From assembly GCF_004363095.1 (NCBI RefSeq), contig NZ_SNYO01000015.1, positions 1-64,000 of the forward strand: DNA of 64,000 nt. Direction: 5' to 3'. A program made the translations under genes and the position numbers. Shown here piece by piece: positions 18,164-30,866 of this stretch. Source of the DNA: Actinomycetospora succinea (lineage in GTDB: Bacteria > Actinomycetota > Actinomycetes > Mycobacteriales > Pseudonocardiaceae). Numbering within the stretch: the first letter of the stretch is position 1; every line of letters starts with the position of its first letter. The notes beneath the pieces were generated by a model. The model was not told the origin of the DNA and searched no databases. It was given only the letters and a program-made list of their open reading frames with translations.

Positions 18164-20160
18164 CCGGCGCCGCCCACGACGAGCAGGGCCGCGACGAGCA
18201 CGACGGAGCCTCCCAGGATGGTCAGGGCGTAGGAGCGGACGAAGCCGGTCTGCGTGCGCCGCAGGCGGCCCGACGAGCCGCCCAGGAGGGCGGCGATGCC
18301 GTTGACGGCCCCGTCGACGCCGCGGTTGTCGAGGTAGACCAGCGCCCGCGAGAGCCAGATGCCCGGGCGGGCGATGATGCCCTCGTTGATCGTGTTCGCG
18401 TACAGGTCCGCGCGGGCGGCCCGCACCGGCAGGCTGACCCGCTGCGGGCGCTCGACCGGCACCTCGCGGCGCCCGACGAGCACGTAGGCCAGGCCGGCGC
18501 CGGCGAGCATCATCACCGTCGCGACATACGGGACCAGCCCGACCGGGAAGGCCGCGGGCAGGTCGTGGGGCTCGATCGGCGCGCCGAGCGAGGCCTCCAG
18601 GTAGGTGCCCAGGCGCTCGCCGCCGACGAGGAACGCGCCCGCGCCCACCGACCCGATCGCGAGCAGCACCATCGGCGCCGTCATCGCCGCGACCGACTCG
18701 TGCGGGTGGTAGTGCTCGGGCGGGTCCTCGAGGTCGGCGCCGTCGATGCGCCGTGGGTGCAGGTCCTTCCAGCGCTCGGGCCCGAAGAACGTCATGAGCA
18801 TCAGGCGCGTCATGTAGAACGCGGTGAGCCCGGCGGCGCCGAGCGTGGCGATGCCGAAGATCCAGCCGGCGACGGGACCCGCGGTCAGCGAGGCCTCGAT
18901 GATCAGGTCCTTCGTGTAGAAGCCCGAGAGGAACGGGAAGCCGATCAGGGCCAGGTAGCCTGCGGTGAACGTCCAGAACGTCACCGGCATGTGCCGCCAC
19001 AGCCCGCCGAAGCGGCGCATGTCCGTCTCGTCGGCCATCCCGTGCATCACCGAGCCGGCCCCGAGGAACAGGCCGGCCTTGAAGAACCCGTGGGCGAGCA
19101 GGTGGGCCAGCGCCGCGGCGTAGCCGACCGGTCCGAGCCCGACGGCCAGCATCATGTAGCCGATCTGGCTGACCGTGGAGTACGCCAGCACCTTCTTGAT
19201 GTCGTCGTACGCGCACCCGATGATCGCGCCGAGCACCAGGGTGATCGCGCCGATGATCGTCACGACGAGCTGCCCGACCGGCGCCAGGTCGTAGAGCGGG
19301 TTCGCGCGGGCGATGAGGTAGACGCCGGCGGTGACCATCGTGGCGGCGTGGATGAGCGCCGACACCGGGGTCGGGCCCTCCATGGCGTCGGGGAGCCAGG
19401 CCTGCAGCGGGAACTGACCCGACTTGCCGCACGCGCCGAGCAGCAGGAGCAGGGTGATCGCGGTCAGGGCGCCGGGCGAGATCTCGCCGGCCCGCGCGAA
19501 CACCTCGCCGTACTGGGTGGTGCCCAGCTCGAGGAACAGCAGGAAGATCGCCAGCGCGAGCCCGACGTCACCGACGCGGTTCATCAGGAACGCCTTCTTG
19601 GCCGCGCTGCCCGCCGACCGGCGTCCCGTGTAGAAGCCGATCAGCAGGTAGGACGCGAGACCGACGCCCTCCCAGCCGAGGTAGAGCGTCACGAACCCGT
19701 TGCCGAGGACGAGCACGAGCATCGCCGCGACGAACAGGTTGAGCTGCGCGAAGAACTTGCGGCGGTTCGGGTCGTGGGACATGTAGCCCACGGAGTAGAT
19801 GTGGATCAGCGACCCGACACCGGTGATGAGCAGGGCGAACGTCAGCGACAGCGGGTCGATCCGCAGCCCGAACTCGACGTTCAGCGCGCCGACGGCGATC
19901 CAGTCGTAGAGCCCGAGGTCGCGGACCCGCTCCTCGGCGGGCAGCCCGAGCGACCCGGCGAACAGGACCGCGGCGACGACGAAGGAGGCGACGACCGTCG
20001 CGACGCCGAGGACGTGTCCCCAGCGGTCGGTGCGACGGCCCCCGACGAACAGCACGAGCGCGCCCAGGGCGGGCAGCGCCGCGAGGAGCCAGGCCGCGCT
20101 CGCAGCGCCCTCGGCGGGGAGCACCGGGGGGAGCGGGGCGGCGGCCAGCAGAGACGACAC
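18160..20160 (-). CDS. nuoL: NADH-quinone oxidoreductase subunit L
   Basis: A 666-residue distal antiporter-like subunit of complex I. The sequence shows 'DPLSLTFALLITGVGSLIHI', 'LYLGWEGVGLASYLLIGFY' with the essential Glu, 'FPLQAWLPDAMEGPTPVSAL' and 'AHLLAHGFFKAGLFLGAGSV'. The C-terminal part contains the long lateral helix and a final membrane anchor ('TILGGSVVLVAALLVVGGAG'). Sixteen bases separate it from nuoK, one of only three places in the operon without a gene overlap. Confidence 0.97.
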   Translation of the reverse strand: MSSLLAAAPLPPVLPAEGAASAAWLLAALPALGALVLFVGGRRTDRWGHVLGVATVVASFVVAAVLFAGSLGLPAEERVRDLGLYDWIAVGALNVEFGLRIDPLSLTFALLITGVGSLIHIYSVGYMSHDPNRRKFFAQLNLFVAAMLVLVLGNGFVTLYLGWEGVGLASYLLIGFYTGRRSAGSAAKKAFLMNRVGDVGLALAIFLLFLELGTTQYGEVFARAGEISPGALTAITLLLLLGACGKSGQFPLQAWLPDAMEGPTPVSALIHAATMVTAGVYLIARANPLYDLAPVGQLVVTIIGAITLVLGAIIGCAYDDIKKVLAYSTVSQIGYMMLAVGLGPVGYAAALAHLLAHGFFKAGLFLGAGSVMHGMADETDMRRFGGLWRHMPVTFWTFTAGYLALIGFPFLSGFYTKDLIIEASLTAGPVAGWIFGIATLGAAGLTAFYMTRLMLMTFFGPERWKDLHPRRIDGADLEDPPEHYHPHESVAAMTAPMVLLAIGSVGAGAFLVGGERLGTYLEASLGAPIEPHDLPAAFPVGLVPYVATVMMLAGAGLAYVLVGRREVPVERPQRVSLPVRAARADLYANTINEGIIARPGIWLSRALVYLDNRGVDGAVNGIAALLGGSSGRLRRTQTGFVRSYALTILGGSVVLVAALLVVGGAG

Positions 20161-20176
20161 GACTCTTCGAACCCCC

Positions 20177-20476
20177 TCAGTACTTCAGTAGGTTCGCGTC
20201 GTCGACCGAGGTCGTCCGGCGCGTGCGGAAGATGGCCATGATGATCGAGAGTCCGACGACGACCTCGGCCGCCGCGACGACCATGACGAAGAAGGCCATG
20301 ATCTGACCGCCGAGCGACCCGTTGATGCGGGCGAACGTGACGAGCGTCAGGTTCACGGCGTTGAGCATGAGCTCGATGCACATGAACACGACGATGGCGT
20401 TGCGCCGGACCAGCACACCGACCGCGCCGATGGCGAACAGCAGCGCGGAGAGCAGCAGGTAGATCGTGGGGCTCAT
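20177..20476 (-). CDS. nuoK: NADH-quinone oxidoreductase subunit K
   Basis: A 99-residue, three-helix membrane subunit related to MrpC. Both conserved helix glutamates are visible: Glu in '[19 protein letters not shown]' and Glu in '[20 protein letters not shown]'. Length is exactly that of the family. Four-base overlap with nuoJ. Confidence 0.97.
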   Translation of the reverse strand: MSPTIYLLLSALLFAIGAVGVLVRRNAIVVFMCIELMLNAVNLTLVTFARINGSLGGQIMAFFVMVVAAAEVVVGLSIIMAIFRTRRTTSVDDANLLKY

Positions 20477-21390
20477 CGGGCTCCCTCGCTGTCGCCCTCG
20501 CTGAGGCGGTCGTGGGTGCTGCCGGCGCCCACGTCGGAGTCGTCCCCGCCCCGGAGGGCGCGCGCGTCGACCTCACCGGCCGGGCCGCTGTCGGACTGGA
20601 CGTCGGCGATGTCGGCGTCGAGCCGCTCGCGCCGCGTCGCCTCGATGATCTTCGAGAGCGACGCCGGGGCGACCGAGCCGTCGGGGAGCAGCGCCGGGGT
20701 GGCGACCGAGTCGGCGGTCGCGAAGACACCGGGCCCGGACCGCGAGCCGTAGCCGGCCAGCGGGCCGCGCAGGCGCTCGACGACCCGCTCGCGCTGGCTG
20801 GCCTGCTTGCGGCGGGCCTGGCCGGCAAAGGTGTAGACCATCGCGCCGACGGCGGCGGTGATCAGCAGCGCCGAGGTCAGCTCGAAGGGCAGCAGGTAGT
20901 CGCGGAAGATGCTGGTGCCGAGGGCCTGGACGTTGCCGCGCGCCTCGGGGCCGTAGGACGGGCCGAGCCCCACCGGGCCCACCGCCGAGAGCGTCTCGGC
21001 GACCGCGGCCACCGCGAGCCCGCCGAGCCCGACGCCGAGCACCGCCGCGGCCAGCCGCTGGCCGCGCAGCACCTCGACCACGGAGTCCGAGGCGTCGCGC
21101 CCGACCATCATCAGCACGAACACGAACAGCATCATGATCGCGCCGGTGTAGACGATGATCTGCGTGAACCCGAGGAACGGCGCCTGCTGGACCATGTAGA
21201 GCACGCCCAGCGAGAGCATGGTCATCACGAGCCACAGCGCCGAGTGCACGGCGTTCCGCGCGAAGACCATGCCGAGGCCGCCGGCGAGGGCGACCGGGCC
21301 GAGGATCCAGAACGCGACCGACTCGCCGGTGGACATCTCCCCGCCGCCCGTCATCGGCGCGGCGGCCAGCAGGGCGTTCACGGTGCTCAC
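20473..21390 (-). CDS. nuoJ: NADH-quinone oxidoreductase subunit J
   Basis: Encodes 305 residues from the GTG at 21390 (GTGA overlap with nuoI). The first 165 residues form the five-helix NuoJ core: '[20 protein letters not shown]', '[20 protein letters not shown]' and '[20 protein letters not shown]'. The C-terminal 100 residues form a polar, Asp/Arg-rich cytoplasmic tail of low conservation. Such tails are usual in actinobacterial NuoJ and of unknown function. Confidence 0.94.
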   Translation of the reverse strand: MSTVNALLAAAPMTGGGEMSTGESVAFWILGPVALAGGLGMVFARNAVHSALWLVMTMLSLGVLYMVQQAPFLGFTQIIVYTGAIMMLFVFVLMMVGRDASDSVVEVLRGQRLAAAVLGVGLGGLAVAAVAETLSAVGPVGLGPSYGPEARGNVQALGTSIFRDYLLPFELTSALLITAAVGAMVYTFAGQARRKQASQRERVVERLRGPLAGYGSRSGPGVFATADSVATPALLPDGSVAPASLSKIIEATRRERLDADIADVQSDSGPAGEVDARALRGGDDSDVGAGSTHDRLSEGDSEGAR

Positions 21391-21986
21391 CGCGCCTCCT
21401 GCGTGGGCACGGCGTCGGGCGTCGCGGCCCCCGACACCATCGGGATCTCCTCGCGGACCTGGTCCTGGACGTCGGGGCGCCGCGCCATCTCCGGGCCCTG
21501 CACGTAGTAGTCCTGCTCGTTCTCGCCGAGACGCATCGGGTGCGGCGGCTGCTCCATCCCCGGCAGCAGCGGGGCGAGCAGGCGGTCCTTGTCGTAGATC
21601 AGGTCCTGGCGGTCGTCGTCGGCGAGCTCGTACTCGTTGGTCATCGTCAGCGACCGCGTCGGGCACGCCTCGATGCACAGGCCGCAGCCGATGCAGCGCA
21701 GGTAGTTGATCTGGTAGATCGCGCCGTAGCGCTCACCGGGCGAGAAGCGCTCCTCGTCGGTGTTGTCGCCACCCTCGACGTAGATCGCGTCGGCCGGGCA
21801 GGCCCAGGCGCACAGCTCGCAGCCGACGCACTTCTCGAGGCCGTCCGGGTGCCGGTTGAGCTGGTGCCGCCCGTGGTAGCGCGGGGCGGTCACCTTCTTC
21901 ACCCGCGGATAGTCCTCGGTGACGACCTTGCGGAACATCGTCGAGAAGGTGACGCCGAACCCGGCGACGCCGTCGAACATGCCCAT
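21387..21986 (-). CDS. nuoI: NADH-quinone oxidoreductase subunit I
   Basis: A 199-residue peripheral subunit that carries the two 4Fe-4S clusters (N6a, N6b) leading towards NuoB. The two ferredoxin motifs are complete: '[12 protein letters not shown]' and '[12 protein letters not shown]'. The C-terminal 70 residues ('[20 protein letters not shown]') are the actinobacterial extension. Its ATG overlaps the nuoH stop by one base (TGATG). Confidence 0.97.
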   Translation of the reverse strand: MGMFDGVAGFGVTFSTMFRKVVTEDYPRVKKVTAPRYHGRHQLNRHPDGLEKCVGCELCAWACPADAIYVEGGDNTDEERFSPGERYGAIYQINYLRCIGCGLCIEACPTRSLTMTNEYELADDDRQDLIYDKDRLLAPLLPGMEQPPHPMRLGENEQDYYVQGPEMARRPDVQDQVREEIPMVSGAATPDAVPTQEAR

Positions 21987-23302
21987 CAGCGGTCTCCTTC
22001 CCCACTCGTGCCGGCACCCACGGTCTCGGTGGCCTGCTGGTCGTCCCGCTTGCCCGCCACCGCGCGCCGGCGCCGCTTCGGCGTCTCCGGGACCGCGAGG
22101 TCGAGCGGCGGGACGGGGTAGTCGGTGATGACCGGCGGCTCCTTGTCCTCCTCCGGGGGCGCCTGGTCCGGGATCAGCAGGGCCGCGCCGACCAGGATCA
22201 CCAGCGCGATGCCGCCGACCACGAGGATCTGGCCGGTCGTGAGCTCGGTGCGCAGCACCCGCAGCGTCGCGACCAGCATCAGCCACACCAGGCTGACCGG
22301 AATGAGGAGCTTCCAGCCCAGGCGCATGAACTGGTCGTAGCGCTGGCGGGGCAGCGTGCCGCGCAGCCAGACGTAGACGAACAGGAACGCCAGCGTCTTG
22401 CCGAAGAACCAGAGCAGCGGCCACCAGCCCTCGTTCACGCCCGGGATGAGCGAGAGGGGCCAGGGGGCCATCCAGCCGCCGAGGAACAGCGTCGTGGCCA
22501 CCGCCGAGAGCGTGACCATGTTGACGTACTCGGCGAGGAAGAACAGGGCGAACTTCAGCGACGAGTACTCGGTGTGGAAGCCGCCGACCAGCTCGGACTC
22601 GGCCTCGGGGAGGTCGAACGGCGCGCGGTTGGTCTCGCCGACCATCGACACCGCGAAGATCATGAAGCTGACCGGCAGCAGCCAGACGTACCAGCCGGTC
22701 GACTGCGCGGCGACGATGTCGGCGGTCGAGAGCGAGCCGGCGTAGAGGACCACCGCGATGATCGACAGGCCGAGCGCGAGCTCGTAGGAGATCACCTGGG
22801 CGGCGCTGCGCAGGCTGCCGAGCAGCGGGTACGGCGAGCCCGACGCCCAGCCGGCCAGCACGATGCCGTAGACGCCGATCGACGAGCAGGCCAGCACCAC
22901 GAGCACGCCGACCGGCAGGTCGGTCAGCTGCAGGGCGGTCTGCTCACCGAAGATCGAGACCTCGGGGCCGAGCGGGATCACCGACCACGCGACGAACGCC
23001 GGCACCACCGAGAGCACCGGCGCGATGAAGAACACCGCCTTGTCCGCGAGGACGGGGCGGATGTCCTCCTTGAACGCGAGCTTGAGCCCGTCGGCGAGGC
23101 TCTGGAGCAGCCCGAACGGGCCGTTCCAGTTCGGCCCCGGCCGCTGCTGCATGCGGCCCACGACCCGGCGCTCGAACCAGATCATGAACAGCGTGATCAG
23201 CATCAGCAGGACGAAGATCACGAGGACCTTGATCAGCGTCAGCCAGAACGGGTCGTCCGCGATCAGCGACTGCGTGTACCCCGGCGGGGGGACCGGATTC
23301 AC
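21986..23302 (-). CDS. nuoH: NADH-quinone oxidoreductase subunit H
   Basis: A 438-residue membrane subunit that forms part of the quinone chamber. Signatures: '[20 protein letters not shown]' and '[20 protein letters not shown]', containing the loop acidic residues near the quinone site, and '[20 protein letters not shown]'. GTG start in a GTGA overlap with nuoG. The C-terminal tail after about 380 is polar (Pro/Glu, then 'KRRRRA') and extends beyond the core, as in other actinobacteria. Confidence 0.96.
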   Translation of the reverse strand: MNPVPPPGYTQSLIADDPFWLTLIKVLVIFVLLMLITLFMIWFERRVVGRMQQRPGPNWNGPFGLLQSLADGLKLAFKEDIRPVLADKAVFFIAPVLSVVPAFVAWSVIPLGPEVSIFGEQTALQLTDLPVGVLVVLACSSIGVYGIVLAGWASGSPYPLLGSLRSAAQVISYELALGLSIIAVVLYAGSLSTADIVAAQSTGWYVWLLPVSFMIFAVSMVGETNRAPFDLPEAESELVGGFHTEYSSLKFALFFLAEYVNMVTLSAVATTLFLGGWMAPWPLSLIPGVNEGWWPLLWFFGKTLAFLFVYVWLRGTLPRQRYDQFMRLGWKLLIPVSLVWLMLVATLRVLRTELTTGQILVVGGIALVILVGAALLIPDQAPPEEDKEPPVITDYPVPPLDLAVPETPKRRRRAVAGKRDDQQATETVGAGTSGEGDR

Positions 23303-26012
23303 GACGAGCTCCCGTCATGCAGGCGGACGGTCCCGCCGTGGTGGAGACCGAGACCGGCGAGCGTGACGACCTCGCCGTCGAGGTGCGGGACCCGCGCCGG
23401 GGCCCACACGACGTCGTCGGGGAGGTCGGCGACCTCGACCGGCAGGATCAGCGAGCCGCGCGGGCCCTCGAGCTGCGCGGGGTCGTCCTGCGCGAACCCG
23501 AGCCGGCGCGCGGTCTGCGCCGAGACCCGGAACTTCGGCGGCCGCGCGGTGCCCGCGAGCTCCGGCTCGCCGGCCATCAGCGCGCCGCCGTCGAGCAGCT
23601 GGCGCCACGTGGCGAGGCGCAGCGCGCGGCCAGAGGTGGGGTCGACCGGGGTCTCGACGACCTCCACGACCTCGGCCACCTCGACCAGCTCGCCGTCGAC
23701 CACCTCGGCGACCTCGACGTCGATCACCTCGACGTCGACGTCGGCTGCTCCGTCCGCCGACCCCTCGCCGGGAACGAACGGCGCGTTCGCTGCTTCGGAC
23801 GCAGCGAGAGCGCCGTTCGTTCGCCGGGACGAGGCGAAGGTGCCGGTCGCCCCGCCGCGGTGACCGCCCAGGGCCTCGGCGACGCGGGCGAACTCGGCGG
23901 CCGTGGCCTCCGGGGTCTGGGTGAACAGGTCGACGTCCATCTCGACGGCGAGGGTGTCGAGCACCCGACAGTCGGGCAGCGTCGTCGCCGCCGTGCCGCC
24001 GACCCGGCCCGCGGAGCCGCCGGACGGGTCGATGGTGGTGGCGAAGCGGCGGTCGCGGCCCTCCCAGTTGCGGAAGGTCCCCGCCTTGTTGATCACCGGT
24101 GCGACCGGGAGCACGACGTCGGCGCGGTCGGTGACCTCGGTGCGCCGCTGCTCGAGCGACACGACGACGTCGGCGGTCTCGAGGGCGCGCCGCGCGAGGT
24201 CCGGGTCGGGCAGGTCGTCGAGCGCGACGCCGCCGACGACCAGGCCGGCGAGCTCGCCGTCGGCCGTCGCCCGCAGGATCTCGCCGAGGTCGCGCCCGGC
24301 GTCCGAGGGCAGCTCGGTCACGCCCCAGCGGGATGCGAGCTCGGCCCGGGCGGCGGCGTCGGCGACGGGCGCGCCGCCGGGCAGCACGGTCGGCAGGGCG
24401 CCGGCGTCGAGCGCGCCCCGCTCCCCCGCCCGGCGCGGGATCCAGGCGACCCTGGCCCCGGTCCGCGCGCCGAGGTCGGCGACCGCGGCGTAGAGGCCGG
24501 GCACCTGCGCGGCCCGCTCGCCGACGAGCACGACGGCACCGGGCTTCGCGAGGTCCGCCGCGACGGGGTCGGGCAGCGTCCCGAGGGCGGTGACCTCGTC
24601 GCCCGGCGCGCAGCGGACCAGCCGGCTGCCGGTCTTCACGACCGCGGGCGTCGACCACTGCGAGAGGTGGTGCACCGCGGTGCCCGTCCGCGCCGCCTTG
24701 CGCAGGCGCAGGAAGACGACCGGCGCCTCCTCCTCGGGCTCGAGCGCCACGCACAGCACCGCGGGCGCGCTCTCGAGGGCGTCGAAGGAGACGTGGTCGG
24801 GGCCGGTGCCCGCGACCCGCGTGCCGAGGAAGTCCAGCTCCTCGTCCGAGGCCGCGCGCGCCCGAGCGTCGACGTCGTTGGTGCGCAGCGCGAGGCGGGC
24901 GAACTTGGCGTAGGCGTAGCCGTCCTCGACGGTCACGCGCCCGCCGGGCAGCACGCCGACGCCCTGCTTGCGGTGGCCCTCCTCGTCCTCGGGGCCCTGG
25001 CCGTCGCGCGCCGCGACGAGCAGCTGCGCCGCGCGCTCGAGGGCCTCGGTCCACGAGGTCTCCGCCAGCTCGCCGTCGTCGCCGCGCACCATCGGCCGCA
25101 GCAGGCGGTCGGCGGCCTGGGTGTAGCGGAACGCGAAGCGGGTCTTGTCGTCGATCCACTCCTCGTTGACCTCGGGGTCGTCGCCCGCCAGCACGCGGGT
25201 GACCGCGCCGCGGCGCCAGTCGCGCCGGACCGCGGCGCCCGAGGAGTCGTGCTCGGAGACGCCGGGCGTCGACACGAGGTCGAACGGCCGCGAGCGGAAG
25301 CGGTAGGACGCCGAGGTCAGCGCGCCGACCGGGCAGATCTGGATGGTGTTGCCGGAGAAGTAGGACTGGAAGTCCTCGCCCTCGCCGAAGGCGGTCTCCT
25401 CGGTGCCGATCTGCTGGTGCGCGCCGCGCTCGAGCAGCTCGATGAACTGGTCGCCCGCGATCTGACGGGAGAACCGGGTGCAGCGCTGGCAGAGCACGCA
25501 GCGCTCGCGGTCGAGCAGCACCTCGTCGGAGATCGGCAGCGGCTTCGCGAACGTCCGCTTCTCCTCGACGAACCGCGACTCCGCCCGCCCCGAGGACATC
25601 GCCTGGTTCTGCAGGGGGCACTCGCCGCCCTTGTCGCAGATCGGGCAGTCCAGCGGGTGGTTGATGAGCAGCAGCTCCATGACGCCCTGCTGCGCCTTGT
25701 CGGCCACCGGCGAGGTCATCTGGGTGTTGACGACCATGTCCTGGGCGACGGTCATCGTGCAGCTGGCCTGCGGCTTGGGCATCTTGCGCCCGCCCATCTC
25801 CACCTCGACCAGGCACTGGCGGCAGGCGCCGGCCGGGTCGAGCAGGGGGTGGTCGCAGAAGCGCGGGACGACGATGCCGAGCCGCTCGCACGTGCGGATG
25901 AGCAGCTCGCCCTGCGGGGCGTCGACGACGCGGTCGTCGATCGTCAGCCGGACGTGCCCCTCCGGCACGGGAGGGAGGTCGTCGTCGGCGGTGGTCTTCT
26001 CCGGTGCCTGGG

Positions 26013-26016
<4 letters not shown>
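23299..26016 (-). CDS. nuoG: NADH-quinone oxidoreductase subunit G
   Basis: A 905-residue peripheral-arm Fe-S subunit. The 2Fe-2S ligands lie at about 52-83 ('[20 protein letters not shown]'). '[20 protein letters not shown]' (about 122-140) and '[19 protein letters not shown]' (about 172-190) follow, then a molybdopterin-oxidoreductase-like domain without Mo cofactor. Start is the GTG at 26016 (GTGA overlap with nuoF). Two oddities: residues about 731-748 are encoded by a 51-base palindrome, and the next 40 residues are a Val/Glu/Asp-rich repetitive stretch ('[14 protein letters not shown]'). Core homology resumes afterwards, so both look like tolerated insertions. Confidence 0.95.
23772..23822. 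repeat. 51-bp palindrome inserted in frame in nuoG
   Basis: The left arm 23772-23793 and right arm 23801-23822 (22 bases each) pair at 20 positions around the loop TTCGGAC. The element is read through in the nuoG frame, giving '...[17 protein letters not shown]...'. The related core GAACGCGCC-RTTCGT recurs in degenerate form at 45172-45196, and a looser relative lies at 42827-42867. Its position in a poorly conserved part of NuoG suggests a mobile, protein-tolerated palindromic repeat. Confidence 0.75.
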
Positions 26017-27346
<1,330 letters not shown>

Positions 27347-27350
<4 letters not shown>

Positions 27351-28162
27351 GCGCTGTCTCCCTCGTCGGACGCGTCGGACGCGGTGGGCACGGCGGGCGC
27401 CGTCCACCCGCGCTCCTCGGCCAGCCGCGCGCCGCGCAGGCTCTCCTCGGCCGCGGACGGGCCGGCGACGGCCTCGAGACCGCCGACGGCCGGGTCGTCG
27501 TAGAACCCGGCGAGCAGCAGCTCGACCGCGCGGAAATTGGTCAGCGGCGCCCCGCGCGTCGGCGCGGGCTTCTCGCCGCGCCGCAGCGCCTCGATGATCT
27601 CGACCGCCGAGTCGACGGTCTGCTTGTCGAAGAACTCGTAGTCGACGGTGAGCACGGGCGCGAGGTCGCAGGCCGCGAGGCACTCGGCGTGCTCGATCGT
27701 CACCGCGCCGTCGGCGCTGGTCTGCTCGTGCCCGATGCCGTCGAGGCGCTCGCGCACGGCGGCGTAGATGTCGTCGCCGCCGAGGGCCGCGCACAGCGTG
27801 TTGGTGCAGACGCTGACGAGGTGGCGGCCGACGGGCTCGCGCTTGTACATCGTGTAGAAGGTCGCGACCGCCGAGACCTCGGCGGTCGTGATCTCCAGGG
27901 CCTCGGCGCAGAACGCGATGCCGGCGCGGGAGACGTGGCCCTCGACGTGCTGGACGAGGTGGAGCAGCGGCAGCAGCGCCGACCGCGGCTGCGGGTAGCG
28001 GGCGATGATCGCCGCCGCCCGGTCGCGGACCCCGTCGAACATCGAGATGTCCACGGCGGACAGGGCGGCGTGGGCGGCGGGGACCCCGCCGGCCTCGTCG
28101 ATGGCGTGGTCCGGCTCGACCGGCGGCGCGGCCGGCGCCTCGGGACCCAACGCGCGGCTCAT
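27347..28162 (-). CDS. nuoE: NADH-quinone oxidoreductase subunit E
   Basis: A 271-residue thioredoxin-like subunit with the N1a 2Fe-2S cluster. The ligands are the Cys pairs in '[12 protein letters not shown]' and '[14 protein letters not shown]'. The family core spans about 40-205. A C-terminal extension of about 65 residues (from 'LLLAGFYDD') is rich in Ala, Glu and Asp and is found in many actinobacteria. Overlaps at both ends (ATGA). Confidence 0.96.
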
Positions 28163-29481
28163 CGGTCACAACCCCCCATCACGGGATCGAGGCTCGCCAG
28201 CGCGGCGATGACGTCGGAGACCATCCCGCCCTCGGCCATCGCCGGGGCGGCCTGCAGGTTGACGAAGCTGGGGTCGCGCATGTGGACCCGCAGCGGGCGG
28301 GTGCCGCCGTCGGAGACCAGGTGCGCCGACAGCTCGCCGCGGGGCGACTCGATCGGCACGCACGCCTGCCCCGGCGGGACCTTGAAGCCCTCGGTGACCA
28401 GCTTGAAGTGGTGGATCAGGGACTCCATCGACTGGCCCATGATCCGGCGGACGTGCTCGAGCGAGTTGCCCATGCCGTCGGCGCCGATCGACAGCCGCGC
28501 GGGCCACGCGATCTTCGCGTCCTCGACCATGACCGGGCCCGGCTCGAGACGCTCCAGGGCCTGCTCGATGATCCGCAGCGACTGGCTCATCTCCTCCACC
28601 CGCAGCAGGTAGCGGGCGAAGCTGTCGGCGGCCGTGTCGGTGGGGACCTCGAAGTCGTAGTGCTCGTAGCCGAGGTACGGCTCGACCTGGCGCAGGTCCC
28701 ACGCGAGCCCCGCCGAGCGCAGGATCGGGCCGGTGACGCCGAGCGCCAGGCAGCCGTCCAGCGGCAGGTAGCCGACGCCCTCGAGGCGCTGGCGCCAGAT
28801 CTTGTTGCCGGTGAGCAGCTTGTGGAAGCCGGGCAGCCGGTCGCGCATGACCTTGACGAAGGCGCGGATGCGCTCCTCGTAGCCCTCGGGCAGGTCCTGG
28901 ACGACCCCGCCGGGCCGGATGAACGCGTGGTTCATGCGCAGGCCGGTGAGGAACTCGAGCAGGTGCAGGACCTCCTCGCGCTCGCGGAAGCCGTTGGTCA
29001 TGCCGGTGAGCGCGCCGAGCTCCATGCCGCCCGTCGCGAGGGCGACGAGGTGCGAGCCGATCCGGTTGATCTCCATCAGGAGCACGCGGATCGTCGCGGC
29101 GCGGTCGGGCACCTCGACGCCGAGCAGCCGCTCGACCGACAGGCAGTAGGCGGTCTCGTTGAACAGCGGCGCGAGGTAGTCCGCACGCGTCACGAACGTG
29201 ACGCCCTGGGTCCAGGTGCGGTACTCGCAGTTCTTCTCGATGCCCGTGTGCAGGTAGCCGATGACGAGGCGCGCGTCGGTCACGGTCTCGCCGGAGAGCT
29301 CGAGCACGAGGCGCAGCACGCCGTGCGTCGACGGGTGCTGCGGCCCCATGTTGATGACGATGCGCTCGTCGCCCGCGGTCTGGTCGACCATCTCGTCCCA
29401 GTCGCCACCGGTGACCGTGTAGACGGTGCCCTCGGTGGTCTCGCGGCTGGAGGCGGCGTAGGGGTCTCGGGTCTCGGTCAC
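28159..29481 (-). CDS. nuoD: NADH-quinone oxidoreductase subunit D
   Basis: A 440-residue 49-kDa-type subunit lining the quinone site. '[20 protein letters not shown]' holds the quinone-site His, '[19 protein letters not shown]' and '[17 protein letters not shown]' follow, and the end '[12 protein letters not shown]' is the usual terminus in slightly changed form (GGCDR where GEVDR is common). Length is normal. Coupled to nuoC and nuoE by four-base overlaps. Confidence 0.97.
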   Translation of the reverse strand: MTETRDPYAASSRETTEGTVYTVTGGDWDEMVDQTAGDERIVINMGPQHPSTHGVLRLVLELSGETVTDARLVIGYLHTGIEKNCEYRTWTQGVTFVTRADYLAPLFNETAYCLSVERLLGVEVPDRAATIRVLLMEINRIGSHLVALATGGMELGALTGMTNGFREREEVLHLLEFLTGLRMNHAFIRPGGVVQDLPEGYEERIRAFVKVMRDRLPGFHKLLTGNKIWRQRLEGVGYLPLDGCLALGVTGPILRSAGLAWDLRQVEPYLGYEHYDFEVPTDTAADSFARYLLRVEEMSQSLRIIEQALERLEPGPVMVEDAKIAWPARLSIGADGMGNSLEHVRRIMGQSMESLIHHFKLVTEGFKVPPGQACVPIESPRGELSAHLVSDGGTRPLRVHMRDPSFVNLQAAPAMAEGGMVSDVIAALASLDPVMGGCDR

Positions 29482-30278
29482 GTGTACGCCCTCCGCTGAT
29501 CGGGCGGCGGGATCTCCGCGTCGTGGTACTCCACGGGGATGCCGCCGAGCGGGTAGCTCTTGAGCTGCGGGTGGCCGTTCCAGTCGTCCGGCATGAGGAT
29601 CCGGGTCAGGCTCGGGTGGCCCTCGAAGACCACGCCGAACATGTCCCAGGTCTCGCGCTCGTGCCAGTCGGCCGTCGGGTACACCTCGACCAGCGACGGG
29701 CAGCGGGCGTCGTCGAGCTCGAGGGCGATCTCGAGGCGCAGCCGGCGCCGGTAGGTCATCGACAGCAGGTGGGTGACGACGTGCAGCTGCTGCGGCACGC
29801 CCTCGCCGTAGTCGACCCCGGAGACGCCCGAGCAGAACTCGAAGCGCAGCGCGGGGTCGTCGCGCAGGGTGCGGGCCAGGCGCACCAGCTGCTCGCGGTT
29901 CACGTACCAGGTCATCTCGCCGCGGTCGACGGTCACCTGGTGCACGCAGGTGTCGAAGTCCGCGGCCCCGTCGTCGGCGAGTGCCGCGGTGGTCTCGTCG
30001 ACGACCTCGTCGAACCAGCCGCCGTAGGGCCGCTCGGCCGGGGCCGGCGCGTAGCCGGGCAGGCGCAGGCCGCCGAAGCCGGAGGTGTCACCGGAGCCCT
30101 GGATGCCGAACATGCCCTCCCGGGCCCGTCCGGCGGTGGAGCCGCTGACGTCGCGGCGCGCGATCTCCTGGGGGCCGAAGGCGGTGCCGGCGGAGCCGGG
30201 GTTCGACGCGCCCGTCGGGCCGCTCGCGCCGCCGGCGCCGGTCCCGGGCGGCTTGGGCTTGTTCTCGTCACCAGACAT
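29478..30278 (-). CDS. nuoC: NADH-quinone oxidoreductase subunit C
   Basis: A 266-residue 30-kDa-type subunit. The conserved domain lies at about 110-250, with '[20 protein letters not shown]' and the signature '[20 protein letters not shown]'. The first 75 residues are a Gly/Pro/Ser-rich extension without structure, common in actinobacterial NuoC. The start overlaps the end of nuoB by 11 bases. Confidence 0.95.
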   Translation of the reverse strand: MSGDENKPKPPGTGAGGASGPTGASNPGSAGTAFGPQEIARRDVSGSTAGRAREGMFGIQGSGDTSGFGGLRLPGYAPAPAERPYGGWFDEVVDETTAALADDGAADFDTCVHQVTVDRGEMTWYVNREQLVRLARTLRDDPALRFEFCSGVSGVDYGEGVPQQLHVVTHLLSMTYRRRLRLEIALELDDARCPSLVEVYPTADWHERETWDMFGVVFEGHPSLTRILMPDDWNGHPQLKSYPLGGIPVEYHDAEIPPPDQRRAYT

Positions 30279-30864
30279 GCTCGGCCTTCGCCTCCCCCGT
30301 CTTGCGGTCCTTCTTGCCGTAGACCTCGGAGGAGGGCAGCAGCTCGAGCTTCTCGCCCTGCGCCCGGCGCTCCGCGGCGAGCTCGGCGCGCACCGGGCCG
30401 AGCGGCTCGTTCTGGATCTTCTGGTGGAGCTTGAGGATCGCGTCGATCAGCATCTCGGGCCGCGGCGGGCAGCCCGGCAGGTACATGTCGACGGGCACGA
30501 CGTGGTCGACGCCCTGCACGACCGCGTAGTTGTTGAACATCCCGCCCGACGACGCGCAGACGCCCATGGCGAGCACCCAGCGGGGCTCGGCCATCTGGTC
30601 GTAGATCTGGCGCAGGACGGGGGCCATCTTGTTGGTGACGCGACCCGCCACGATCATCAGGTCGGCCTGCCGCGGGCTGGGGCGGAACACCTCCATGCCG
30701 AAGCGGCCGAGGTCGTAGCGCGGGGCGCCCGAGGTCATCATCTCGATCGCGCAGCAGGCCAGCCCGAAGGTGGCGGGCCACAGCGACGCCTTGCGGGTCC
30801 AGTTGACCAGGCTCTCGACGCTGGCCAGCACGATCCCGTTCGGGAGCTTCTCTTCCAGTCCCAT
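30268..30864 (-). CDS. nuoB: NADH-quinone oxidoreductase subunit B
   Basis: A 198-residue subunit carrying cluster N2, the last 4Fe-4S before quinone. The tandem ligand Cys pair is in '[11 protein letters not shown]', with the others in '[11 protein letters not shown]' and '[11 protein letters not shown]'. Start ATG 30864, two bases after the nuoA stop. A basic/acidic C-terminal tail is of normal actinobacterial length. Confidence 0.97.
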   Translation of the reverse strand: MGLEEKLPNGIVLASVESLVNWTRKASLWPATFGLACCAIEMMTSGAPRYDLGRFGMEVFRPSPRQADLMIVAGRVTNKMAPVLRQIYDQMAEPRWVLAMGVCASSGGMFNNYAVVQGVDHVVPVDMYLPGCPPRPEMLIDAILKLHQKIQNEPLGPVRAELAAERRAQGEKLELLPSSEVYGKKDRKTGEAKAEHVW

Positions 30865-30866
30865 GT

